A DNA stretch of 26,742 bases, taken from contig JAYMSP010002039.1 of the NCBI GenBank assembly GCA_036897095.1, forward strand, positions 1 through 26,742, read 5' to 3'. The notes beneath the pieces are model-generated. The model did not search any database and had not been told where the DNA came from. It worked only from the letters and a program-made list of their open reading frames with translations. A program made the position numbers and the translations under genes. This document shows positions 10,581-19,787 of the stretch, one piece after another. Position 1 is the stretch's first letter. Every line of letters begins with the position of its first letter. Source of the stretch: Plantago elongata (lineage: Eukaryota; Streptophyta; Magnoliopsida; Lamiales; Plantaginaceae).

Positions 10581-11523
10581 TACTTCTGTCAAGCATGATA
10601 GACTAACATGTTATTGTACTGTTGCGTTAGAAATTTAATATAATTGTACTTTAGATCTCAGCCATTCTGTAGGAACCCGAACATTTTGCTTTAATTAATT
10701 TTATGTTTTTATTTAATTATATTTTAATAGCAGACCAACCTCTATATTTTTCAAACTAATTTTCTTATATTAACCATGAATCCATCTTACGATAGATAAT
10801 TGATTGAGTTAAAATGTTTTAGTTGTTGAGCGTGACAAAAGTGGTTGTACAACCAGTTTTTGACAAAAGTGGCAGTACAACCAGGTCGTGTGTGAGCTTT
10901 GTTTGAGTAAGTACTCCTATAGTATAAGGCCTGATTTTTCATTAGGAAATAAGATATGGAAAGGCCGACTAACTGTTTGGAAAAATCTTGGGTAAACTAT
11001 AAAAACCCCTAAACCAGATCCAACCAATCTCATTTTAGTACCCAATTCAATTTCAATTCCAAACTCACAAAATATCAAACATCATCGCACCTAACCACAA
11101 TTTGCCGCTTCAAATTGCCACCGTCATCGTCATCCACCTCCTAATGGTCCTCCTCCCTCCGTGTCAAGTTGTAGCTCCTCCCAATTTCTTATTGTAACAA
11201 GGAGTTTCTTTTCATGATTATTAAAAAGCTGGCTGATCCACTTGCTGATCTAAGTTGCATATTCACATAACTTTATTTAATAAAATTAAATGGTAGCTAA
11301 TAAATTTATTAGTAGTCGATAAATTAGTTTTTATATAAGTATTGTATTTAAAAAATTAATTAGCTGATTCTAATTATGTTAAGTAAAGATAAATAATTTT
11401 TTTTTAATAATCTTTGTGAACAAGAGTCTGAGTCTAAATGTGGCAAAAAAGAACCGAACATTTCACTTATGTTGGTTTGTCGACAACCCACCCTGCCCCT
11501 ATATAACAAACTAGTCCAATGAG
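10581..11523. other. Intergenic region between STT3B and the hAT-like element
   Basis: AT-rich with no gene recognised. It contains a 28-bp tandem repeat, TGACAAAAGTGG..GTACAACCAG, at 10833 and 10861. The sequence from about 10989 (GGGTAAACTATAAAAACCCC) resembles one end of a Mutator-type MITE, but no second end was found. Confidence 0.5.
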
Positions 11524-12218
11524 TAGGGCTGAGCATAGGTGGCCGGGCCCAAATTTTACCTGAAGTCGGACCTGGTCCAGCATGCCTTGTCAAATAAATT
11601 CGGCATGGGTTTCGGATCTCTTGTTTTAGTCTGAATTGGTCAAAACTAAATTTTTCCAAGTAAGTCCGTAGTGACCTGAAAATACTAAAACAATATTTGC
11701 AACTAATCCTATCTCACTTTCCTTACAAGTCTCTAAAATACACGTCCAGCCTTGAATTTACTCAATCTAAAATCAACTTTTTAGATTATCTCTTCTTAAT
11801 AGCCATTCACAATTTTCTTTATTTTGAGTATTTCCCTAGAAATCCTATTCCTACCACAATTCTTTTTTGAGAACATCATCTCAACCCTCTTTTCTACATT
11901 AGCTCCAAAGTTAAAAGTTTATGTAGAGATCAATCAAATCCTGACTTGGCTCGAGAAAGTTGTGTACCTTTTGTAATTAGTGTTTCTGTGTGGATTGTAG
12001 AGATTCAATTTTTTTGAAATTTGAAATTATTAATTTAGGCTAATTTATTTATTTATTTAGCAACACTTAACAAGGTCGAAACATGATTTTACTGGGTTAA
12101 TCCCAAAAAAAAACCCGTTTCAATACGCTACAGTTTCCAGGTCGATAAAAGGTTCCTTCATCTACTGGTCACTTTTCGGGTCAATCCGTATCGGATCTGG
12201 ACCGATGGCCATTCCCTA
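11524..12218. mobile_element. Probable non-autonomous hAT element
   Basis: The left end reads TAGGGCTGAGCATAGGTGGC; the reverse complement of the right end reads TAGGGAATGGCCATCGGTCC. Both fit the TAGGG(G)TG-type termini of plant hAT MITEs, and both ends go on into CCGGGCC/GGTCC-rich sequence. The 8-bp flanks are CCAATGAG (11516-11523) and TCCGTGAG (12219-12226), matching at 5 of 8, as for an old target duplication. No transposase frame is inside. The right end lies about 95 bp before the BolA start codon. Confidence 0.45.
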
Positions 12219-12313
12219 TCCGTGAGTGTGGACCCTCTATGAACTCCATGTACTATAGGTTGTGCTATACAAGTTTGAAAATTCGTTTTCCCCAAACAAA
12301 ACAAAACACAATA
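12219..12313 (+). promoter_or_regulatory. Short leader/proximal promoter of the BolA gene
   Basis: Only about 95 bp separate the hAT-like right end from the ATG at 12314. The last 30 bp are A/C-rich (CCCCAAACAAAACAAAACAC), typical of a plant 5' leader. The core promoter must therefore lie inside or overlap the mobile-element sequence, if that element is correctly placed. Confidence 0.35.
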
Positions 12314-12643
12314 ATGGCATCTCGAGCAGCAATTTCTAGGGCAAGCAGAATGAAGACGAAGCTCGAAACTGCACTCGGATCCGTCCTGTTGGAGGTGGAA
12401 GACGTATCTTACCAGCACGCTGGCCACGCCGCTGTGAAAGACATGGCCGATGGCGCAAACGAGACTCACTTCAACGTGCGAATTGTATCCACCAAATTCG
12501 AAGGTCAAACACTCCTCAAACGACACCGTATGGTCTACGATGTCCTCTCAGAGGAGCTCCAATCCGGTTTGCACGCTCTCTCCATCACTGCCAAAACTCC
12601 CAAAGAAGCTGCTCTTCATATACCACCAATTGATGGGAAGTGA
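12314..12643 (+). CDS. BOLA1: BolA-like protein (plant BOLA1 type)
   Basis: A single-exon frame of 109 residues from the ATG at 12314 (ACACAATAATGG context). The body is a complete BolA domain: SRASRMKTKLETAL, VEDVSYQHAGHAA (about 32-44), then ETHFNVRIVSTKFEGQ, the hallmark RHRMVYDVL and ELQSGLHALSITAKTP. BolA proteins bind monothiol glutaredoxins and take part in iron-sulfur cluster handling. The conserved histidines in the SYQHAGH loop and in RHRMVY are those known to contact the cluster with glutaredoxin. The plant BOLA1 protein is chloroplast-targeted and longer at its N-terminus. Here an in-frame ATG at 12239 would add 25 residues (MNSMYYRLCYTSLKIRF start) and might give an organelle presequence; the shorter start has the better leader. 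No intron is needed. The protein ends PPIDGK. Family is certain; the BOLA1 paralogue and its location are inferred. Confidence 0.9.
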   Translation: MASRAAISRASRMKTKLETALGSVLLEVEDVSYQHAGHAAVKDMADGANETHFNVRIVSTKFEGQTLLKRHRMVYDVLSEELQSGLHALSITAKTPKEAALHIPPIDGK

Positions 12644-12947
12644 ATTGCCTCAATTAGGTTGAGTTTTCTAGTGAACCTTCTGATTTGGTGGCCTAGTTAT
12701 TGAGATTGTTTATTATTTGTTGCTTGTTGGTAGATTCGATTTTAGTAATTAAATATGTAAGTAGCATCTCAGAGGATGATCCAAGTATTGGTAGCAAGTT
12801 CTGCCGGACTTTTATACTTGTCAAGTTAGGTAGAACGAGTGTTTTATATCTTCTCTGAGTTGTTTCTTCGAGTATCTACTCATCTAGTTTATTGCTCATA
12901 AACAAATAACATTGTACAACTGTGTTATGTTTAGGTTTACTTATCTG

Positions 12948-13059
12948 TAAGAGCACTAGTTGTAGGAGTCCTAAATTGACATTTTAGCACTTTATTACTT
13001 GTTTTACAACAAATTTGAGTATAGGCAATGTTTTTAGAGTCCTACAACTAGCGCTCTAA
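12948..13059. mobile_element. Tourist-like (PIF/Harbinger) MITE, 106 bp
   Basis: The left terminus is GAGCACTAGTTGTAGGAGTC at 12951. The reverse complement of the right terminus (ending 13056) is GAGCGCTAGTTGTAGGACTC, 18 of 20 identical. Each end is flanked by TAA (12948-12950 and 13057-13059), the 3-bp target typical of PIF/Harbinger elements. There is no coding capacity. It lies about 300 bp after the BolA stop. Confidence 0.85.
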
Positions 13060-13123
13060 GGCTTGGCTTCTAGACTTTAGTAACATATAGCAGCTGTTAA
13101 AATAGTCCTACAAGTCTGGTGGG

Positions 13124-13144
13124 TTTTTTTTTTTTTTTTTTTTT
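13124..13144. repeat. Poly-T tract (21 T)
   Basis: An uninterrupted run of 21 T after GGTGGG. It may be the A tail of a minus-strand retroposon, but no element body or flanking duplication is evident. Confidence 0.9.
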
Positions 13145-14838
13145 AAGCGAGAACTTTCATATAGTTGTTTTATGTTAGAGGACTTATCATGTGTTTTCGT
13201 TCTGAACTTCTAATGTTTTGATATAACCTCTATTAGATGCGGGTGCTCGGTGTGATTTTTCTTGGTATAGTCTTTCTTTAACAAGCTATTATCGCCTTTT
13301 AGAGAACTTACATGTTGTATGCATGTGAAAATAGTTTTTACTATTAATTCATTGTCGTCATGGGTTTATATTGTGGAGTTGGATTCTCATACTGTGTGCT
13401 GATTAAATGTTCTCCTTTATATTTCTTATGTGCAATTTGGAGTTCCTGTTACATGCATGTACAGGTATTAGAGCTGTCAAATTGTTCTTCTGAGCTGGAT
13501 TTCATTCTTTGTGGTTCATTGTGAATTGTGATGATGTTGCATGTTGCGATAAGGATAGTGTGACTACTGAAAATGAATACTGACTTGTAGTATTTTAAGA
13601 AGTAGTACTATAGTAATAAGTTATATTTGTTAGATTTGAAGAGTATATAAATTATCAATTTTCATACTTAGTTTGACGAAGTCTAGGTTTTTCGCTCCTT
13701 AACTTGAATGTGCATGCTTTTTCAAGAGGATTGTATGATAAATTGCTCGATATTTGTATGGATTTCTACCTATATGTTGCGGTTTGCTACTAGCAATCCT
13801 TGTGCCCCTTAAAATCTGGTTATAGGTCTCTGTAGGCACCTGCCGGCTGCCACAAATCAGTTCAATTTTATCCCTGCCTTTTGTGTGTGATTTAACTGTG
13901 TAAGTATGCTGTCCTTTGTGTTGTGTTATCAGGTTCACTGAAACTTGCATCGTTACCTTGACGTGTTTATCAAACTGCACTGTTCACTGCATTTGGATGA
14001 AATTCCAGACCAGTGAATCCGTATATCATGCCATTCTTCAATACACCACATTTCGTTTTCTTTTTTCAATTTAAAGATTCTAACTTGCCGTCACACTAAC
14101 AATTTCTTTTATATTGTGATTCCTCCGCAGTTTACTTGAGTAGAAGAACATTCATTTTACATGTCGCGTTTGAGTTTAAATAGGTGGATCATCTTTCTTC
14201 ATCCATAAAAACATGTTCTTCAATAGAACCCCTCGTCTAGAGTAGCTATTGCCTATTACACATTGAGCATGCATGAACCTTGATTTCACTAAAATATTTC
14301 TAAATTCTTTTTGGTTTCTTCAGGGACTCTTGTTATTCTCTGTGCACAATTTTCCTCATCCCTGATTTGCTTTTATTCTCCGTAATTCATGCTGATTAAA
14401 TCCTGCAGATGAATTATTTGCCTCATTGTTTGATTTCATCTACTCAACATTTTGGATCTACTCTTGTTGGTTTTGGTTCGTTTTGGTTTTCTCTTTCCCT
14501 AAGTCTGAGTGGCATATTCTTCCCACCACCTATGGTGCTTGAGGAGACTGGATGCCATCTCTGATACTGTCCGAACCTTCGGGAATTTATGAATTGCCCG
14601 GATATTATCACTGAAATGGCAAGGGAAGAACATGGGAAAGAGAAGCATTTCTGTTTATTCCTCCCCATTGGGAATGAGTAGATAGATTTGAACAAACTAC
14701 CTCAGTGCCTCTTATCACTGTATTTGATTACAGAGATTCTGCAACTGTTGTATCATTCACCAACCATTAACTTTTACAGTTACCAATCATCAATTCATCT
14801 AATTGAAAGACAAGAAACAAAGTCAAAACTTATGTTTA
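13145..14838. other. Gene-poor region downstream of the BolA gene
   Basis: Moderately AT-rich, with T-rich intron-like or 3'-UTR-like texture. I tested the longer open frames (13699-13980 minus, 14444-14695 minus) and they resemble no protein family I know. No RNA gene is supported. Confidence 0.5.
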
Positions 14839-14960
14839 TACTCCCTCTTTTTATACTTGTTCCATCAAACTTTATACATTTATCACTTTTTATACTGGTT
14901 CCATCAAACTTTATACATTTATCATTTTCAACCGTCTTATCAAATTTTATACATTATTAA
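14839..14960. repeat. 39-bp tandem repeat behind a Stowaway-like end
   Basis: Copies at 14847-14885 and 14886-14924 both read CTTTTTATACT(T/G)GTTCC then ATCAAACTTTATACATTTAT and differ at one base; a third, diverged copy follows to about 14958. The preceding TATACTCCCTC resembles the CTCCCTCCGTTC terminus of Stowaway MITEs. No opposite end (GGAGGGAGTA) is present, so the element would be truncated. Confidence 0.65.
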
Positions 14961-15800
14961 AAAATAAAGTTACTTCACCATTAACAAATAATAAACAATC
15001 TCAAATTTACATAAAGATTATACATTTTACCACTAAAAATATATTTTTTTCTACTTCATTTTTTATTATTATTTTAACTTTTTGTATAAAATTATGTGTT
15101 AATTCTGATGTATTAAATTTGATTGGACGGTAGGATTACATTTTTGTGCATCGGTCACTTCTTGGCCATGATCTGCACCTATATTGTAGACTTATAAACT
15201 AGAAAATGAACTTGTTCACTTCCGATTAATGTGAGTTCAGCGTGCTGGTCAAATTTAGTATTGCCGCATTTTCTAATCCAGTTTTTGAGTCCTGACATTA
15301 ACATCTAAGTATAATTATTAAATCTTAAAATAAGAAAACACTCATGTTAAATATGTAATGTTATAAAACTTGCTTAATTCATTGGTCAACTCGTGGCCAT
15401 CGTGATCCTGTAGGGTCATTATTCCGCGGTTTTTCGGTATACTAGATACAAATTATTTTAATTATATGAAACGATTGTAACTTTATAATTTAAATTATTA
15501 TAGAAATATTAATCACAATGAAAACATTAAAATCATATAATGTGTTTCAAGAAGATGTCAAATGAACAAAGAAGCCCAACGTCGTTGGAAAGACGATTTC
15601 ACTTCGAATTTATTGATCGGGTTTAAGTCAATTTTGTCGTTGGAAAAAAAAATTAGACGGGTAAAAAAGGTAAAATAAAAATTAGTTCCGCTAACTTTCA
15701 TGTACATGTTTCTTTTTAGAGTAAGTATATTGTAAGAGAAGATTTTCATAATCTATAAGAAAATTCGATTTTACAATAAAGAACCGGTCAGAACATTAAT
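14961..15800. other. AT-rich region without recognisable gene
   Basis: Strongly AT-rich with A- and T-runs. No frame or RNA gene stands out. Confidence 0.5.
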
Positions 15801-15820
15801 AAACAAGTCATTATTCTTTG

Positions 15821-15828
15821 TATAAATA
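15821..15828 (+). promoter_or_regulatory. Candidate TATA box
   Basis: TATAAATA, followed after about 30 bp by the CA/TC-rich leader ACACTCTCACAATAATTCTC. This spacing suits a plant core promoter for a transcript covering the CT-rich leader at 15840-15960. Expression is not demonstrated. Confidence 0.3.
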
Positions 15829-15900
15829 TTCAATAACAATACACTCTCACAATAATTCTCAACATCATTTTCTCTCTACAAAAATATCAGAGAGAGCAAC

Positions 15901-16128
15901 ATGCAAACCCCTCTCTCCTCTCCTTCCTCCTCCCTCCCTCCACCTATCCATCCATTGGGAGATCGGAACCGCCGCCACCGCCCTCACTTCGCTGGAACGA
16001 CCACCGGATCCAATTTCGCCGGAGCAATCGAATCTACCGATCAATTTTCTCTCTATCTCTCTAGTTTCATTGGAGTTATGCCGGATCTTGCCGGATTTTC
16101 GCCGGATTTTCGAATTCAATTGCTATAA
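15901..16128 (+). CDS. Doubtful 75-residue open frame after a promoter-like leader
   Basis: The ATG is about 75 bp after the TATAAATA box. The product would start MQTPLSSPSSSLPPPIHPLG, Ser/Pro-rich from CT-rich DNA, followed by a stretch from CCGG/GCCGGATTTT repeats. I recognise no domain, signal or homologue. Similar CT- plus CCGG-rich leaders occur in retrotransposons, and the start of this window has one too. It is more likely a mobile-element leader than a gene. Confidence 0.15.
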   Translation: MQTPLSSPSSSLPPPIHPLGDRNRRHRPHFAGTTTGSNFAGAIESTDQFSLYLSSFIGVMPDLAGFSPDFRIQLL

Positions 16129-16319
16129 TGTTCAAATCAACAAATTCATCTTGCCTTTTTCATTAAAATCTCAATCGGGAGTGGAATTTGACCTTTTAGT
16201 TGTCGTTTTTTGTGATTTTACGATCTCATGTTTCCAGATCTTGTTTTAGATTTGAAATCTGATTTCAGATATGAAAATCATACAATGAAAACTGAATTTC
16301 GTAATCCGGTGATTTGTTA

Positions 16320-17310
16320 TGGTTTTAAGAGTTGGTGTTATAGTTGTAAGTATCGATATTATGGTTTTACCTTTTGTTTAATGTTTCAGTCTGCTTTAGT
16401 TTTAAATATCGATGTTATAGTTTTCAGACCTATTATTGTTGTTTTATGTAGTTAACATTTGGTGAAAATATTTATGGATTTATAAATTTGCAAATATTTT
16501 GTCAAAGTTGTAAAGGACATTGTTATAGTTTCAGAAGATATTATTATGGTTTTAAGTATTAATATTACCTTTTTTAGCCTAGGTTGAATGTTTTCGCATG
16601 TTATTGATATCAAATGCAAATGTTATAGTTTCAAGATCTATTATTGTATTATCTCAGTTGGTAAGACGTTTCATCTCCAACCAATAGGTCGGGGGTTCGA
16701 GTCACCCTTTAGCCGTTTCAATTAAAAAAGATCTACTATTGTAGATTTAAACAACAACGTTGATGTTTTTAGCCTATGATGAAATATTTATGATTTTAAA
16801 TGTTTTGTTATAGTTTAGAAGGCATTGTTGTAGTTTTGAGATGCACTATTATGTGTTAAGCATCAATGTTGTTGTTTTTAACTTGTGTTGCATGCACATA
16901 TGTTTAATTATAGGTTTAAAAGGTGTTTTTTGTGATTTGAAGATGCACTATCATGGTTAATGTTACTATACTTATCTTAATTTGAGTAGCTCCGTGTTAT
17001 TATTTTTAGCGCATATGTTATAGTCATAAGGCATATTGTTGTAATTTTAAGCAATGAACCTTAGTGTTTTAGGTTCGTGAAATATTTATGATTTATTTTT
17101 TTGTAAATATTTTTTTATAGTTATAAGAGACACATTTATGAATTTATGTATTAATATCATTGTTTTAGCTTGTGTTGCGTGTTCCTGCTTTATTATAGTT
17201 TTAAAATGCATTACTATGGTTTTACGCATCAATGTTATTATTTTTAGCATGTGTTGCATATTTCTCCTTTGTTTTTAAACACCACTATGATAGTTCTAAT
17301 TAGAGTTGTT
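16320..17310. repeat. Degenerate repeat field of GTTATAGTTTTAAG-type words
   Basis: Across about 1 kb the same phrases recur in loose order: (T)GTTATAGTTT(C/T)AAG, ATTATGGTTTTA, AT(G)CACTATTATG, CATCAATGTT(A/G)TT, and TTTTTAGC(C/A)TGTGTTGCAT (near 16570, 16765, 16875, 17165, 17245). Spacing is irregular (about 80-290 bp), consistent with an old, decayed tandem array. No frame is maintained. A SINE copy has landed inside it. Confidence 0.5.
16634..16743 (+). mobile_element. tRNA-derived SINE, near-complete, with target duplications
   Basis: The body (about 16649-16728, 80 bp) has an A-box-like ATCTCAGTTGGTAAGACG and a B box GGTTCGAGTC about 32 bp later, the layout of an internal Pol III promoter. 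It then has CACCCTTTAGCCGTTTCAAT and an A tail. It is flanked by AGATCTATTATTGTA (16634-16648) and AGATCTACTATTGTA (16729-16743), one mismatch. The body is little more than a tRNA-like unit, unusually short for a SINE. Confidence 0.85.
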
Positions 17311-18589
17311 ATGGTTACCCAAGCTAGTGAATGTTTTATGTAGGTGTGGTGATGACATCAAGTTGAATGATAGGTTTCTCAAAGTTATCAATGCAATATC
17401 GAAGCAACAAGCACATGCAATAAGAGATAGAAAACTGAAGGTCACCAAATTTGAACGGAAAAATAAGTTTATTTTAACAAGTCAATGTATTTGCATAAAA
17501 AACGTCGAACGAACATTTGTTATAATTTTTTATTCGAGAATAGATGTTTCAAAATCTTTGTATTGTTAAATATTCAAGTAGTTTATTTTAAGCTTGTCAA
17601 CTGTTGTTTAATTAATGGCTTATTTGAAACTTTTAAATATATTTAATGATTGTTCAATTAATGTATTAGATTGTCACTTTAAACTATTTCAAGTCAACAT
17701 AAAAATATCATGTAGGTTCTTAGAATTATAAAATATAGGTTTAGAAAGTAACAAAAGAGGATAAAACAGTAACTGAAAACATACATTACCGACGCATTAT
17801 AACCATCATATAATCTCTTAAAAATTAATAAAATACATTAAAAATATAACTGAAACTTTCAATAGTAACAACTTACAATCATAACATAACATATTAAAAT
17901 AATAATAAAACATGTGTGTATTGACGGGTTTTTAAGAAACTCGACTGGTCAGATCGTTAAAACTCAAAAATTGTGAAAAATCATGAATTTTTTATATTTT
18001 AAAAAAATCCTCTCCTTTCTAATATTTAGCTTCTTTATATAATAATATGTATAGATAGATGGCAAAGTCCAACAAGCCATTTTTGCTACTATTTCTTGGA
18101 AATTTCCCATTTTAGAAGCCTATTCATGCGGGTCGTCTCTTTATTTCTTGAAATTCAAGATTCAAGACTTGAAGAATATACAAGTCCTCGAAGAATTTGA
18201 AACTTTCAAATAATACATAATGTAAGTATAGTTAGACTATAGTATGCTACCCCAAATTATATGCTTCTATGTTTGACAACCTAAAGTTTGTGATTTTGCT
18301 AATTGTAATCCCCAACTATGGTAAGTATGTGTGGAATTAAAATTGAGGATTTACTTAACCTCTATTCAAAAATTAATTTATTCAATAGGAGAAGTCTGAA
18401 ATATCATATCTTAAAACTTTAAGAATCAATAAAAATGACGAATCTATTTAGTAAAACCAATTGATAAGATAGCTTTTAGTAGTTAATAATTATTTATAAG
18501 TTAGTTATTTTGTTAATGTGTTTAGTAAATTATTTAAATTGTTTAAAATATCTAAATAAGATTGTCACATCAACTATCTTAAAAAGTAA
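17311..18589. other. AT-rich region without recognisable gene
   Basis: A frame at 17306-17569 (CGDDIKLNDRFLKVINAISK onward) is less AT-biased at its start than its surroundings, but I recognise no domain. The rest is AT-rich spacer leading to the LINE. Confidence 0.4.
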
Positions 18590-19787
18590 ATGTGAGGCGG
18601 GTACAACTTATCATGAGTGTTTTATTTGTTGTGGCTAACTACTGGTTACAATGTTTTCCGCTCACAAAGCGGATTTTGCAACAAGTTGAAGTTATCTGCA
18701 GATCGCTTCTTTGGTCTAATAGTGATGAGATAACAAAGAAGTCCCATGTAGCATGGAAAAAAGTGCCAACCGAAATCTCAAGGAGGGTTACACATTATTA
18801 CTTTACAAGAGTTGAACAATGCTTGTATGTTAAAACTACTTTGGAATCTCTGTGGAAAATAAGACAATATATGGGTGAAATGGGTACATATCTACTACTT
18901 AACACATGATAGGATTCTTGAACAATGCTTGTATGTTAAAACTACTTTGGAATCTCTGTGGAAAATAAGACAATATATGGGTGAAATGGGTACATATCTA
19001 CTACTTAACACATGATAGGATTCTGATAGAGGATGCCCCATCCTCTTGTTCCTGAATTGTTAAAGAAATCCTCAAGTGTCGATCTTTTGCGCATCAAAAC
19101 CCCAAGTGGAACACGATGATGGCACTACCAAAGTTCAAGACTGGAGCGATCTATTGTGAGCTCCGCGACAATGGGATTGTAGTACCATGGAGAACACGGT
19201 TTTTATAAGAACCTAGCGCGGCCCCGTGCGCAAGTGATGGCCTGGCTAGCTTGTCACGAGAGGCTAGCTACCAGGTCGCGACTGTAGCGTTTTGGAGTGA
19301 TCCAGAGTGTGGCATGTTGTTTTTGTCAGGGGGACGAGGCGCAAGAGCATCTCCTGTTTGGTTGTGCGGCATTGGCAACAATCTGGGCTCGTGTCCTGGC
19401 TTGGATGTCCATTCAACGTGTCCCCCGTGTATGGAAGGAAGAATTGTAATGGATTTTGCGCATAACTCGTGGAAAGGGTTAGCGTGCTAAACTCCTCAAG
19501 ATTGCGTTCACTGAAACAATTTATGAGTCATGGCTTTTTAAGAATAATTATTGCTTTGATAGTGCGCTTGGTAGACCAGATTGTAGTCGTATTGCTAGCA
19601 GAAGTATAGATATTATAGTTTATAGAGCCTGGAAACCCCTCAGCTCAGATCCCATGTTGGGAATCTCATGATAGCTTAGGTCTCCTTCACTCTTTGTCAT
19701 TGACGTTGCGGCTGGATCACTTTTGATTACCTTTGCTTTGTAATTGTTTTTGGATAATGATAATATACTTGGTTCCCCAAAAAAAAA
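18590..19787 (+). mobile_element. 5'-truncated LINE (L1-type) 3' end, degenerate
   Basis: The sequence begins inside the reverse transcriptase C-terminal region (RRVQLIMSVLF, ICRSLLWSN). After frameshifts it goes on into the zf-RVT region typical of plant L1 elements: PWRTRF, an ARPRAQVMAWLACHERLATR-like run (19215-19280), a Cys-Cys-Cys cluster with GDEAQEHLLFGCA (about 19305-19370), then TETIYESWLF-NNYCF (about 19520-19555). A short 3' UTR ends GGTTCCCC plus an A run at 19779-19787. AAAAAGTAA lies at the left edge (18581-18589) and again at the right end (19783-19791) as a possible target duplication, partly overlapping the tail. Many stops and shifts: dead. It sits just before the receptor pseudogene. 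Confidence 0.8.
18812..19023 (+). repeat. Perfect 106-bp tandem duplication inside the LINE
   Basis: 18812-18917 is repeated at 18918-19023 with no difference that I can find by eye. Each copy starts TTGAACAATGCTTGTATG and ends ACATGATAGGATTC. Perfect identity in an otherwise decayed element shows a recent duplication or an assembly error. Confidence 0.9.

Noticed and set aside
10989-11200. Mutator-type MITE end (GGGTAAACTATAAAAACCCC)
   Set aside because: Only one end is visible and no target duplication could be found.
13528-13590. C/D snoRNA-like boxes (GTGATGATG and later CTGA)
   Set aside because: No terminal stem, and spacing and guide regions are unconvincing.
16649-16728. tRNA gene
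   Set aside because: Has A and B boxes but no acceptor stem, has an A tail and target duplications, so it is a SINE copy.
17306-17569. 87-residue frame with moderately protein-like start
   Set aside because: No recognisable domain, an AT-rich surrounding and no promoter or splice context.
19251-19490. Open frame as an independent small gene
   Set aside because: The other frames of the same DNA match the LINE zf-RVT region, so this is a shadow of a degenerate LINE.
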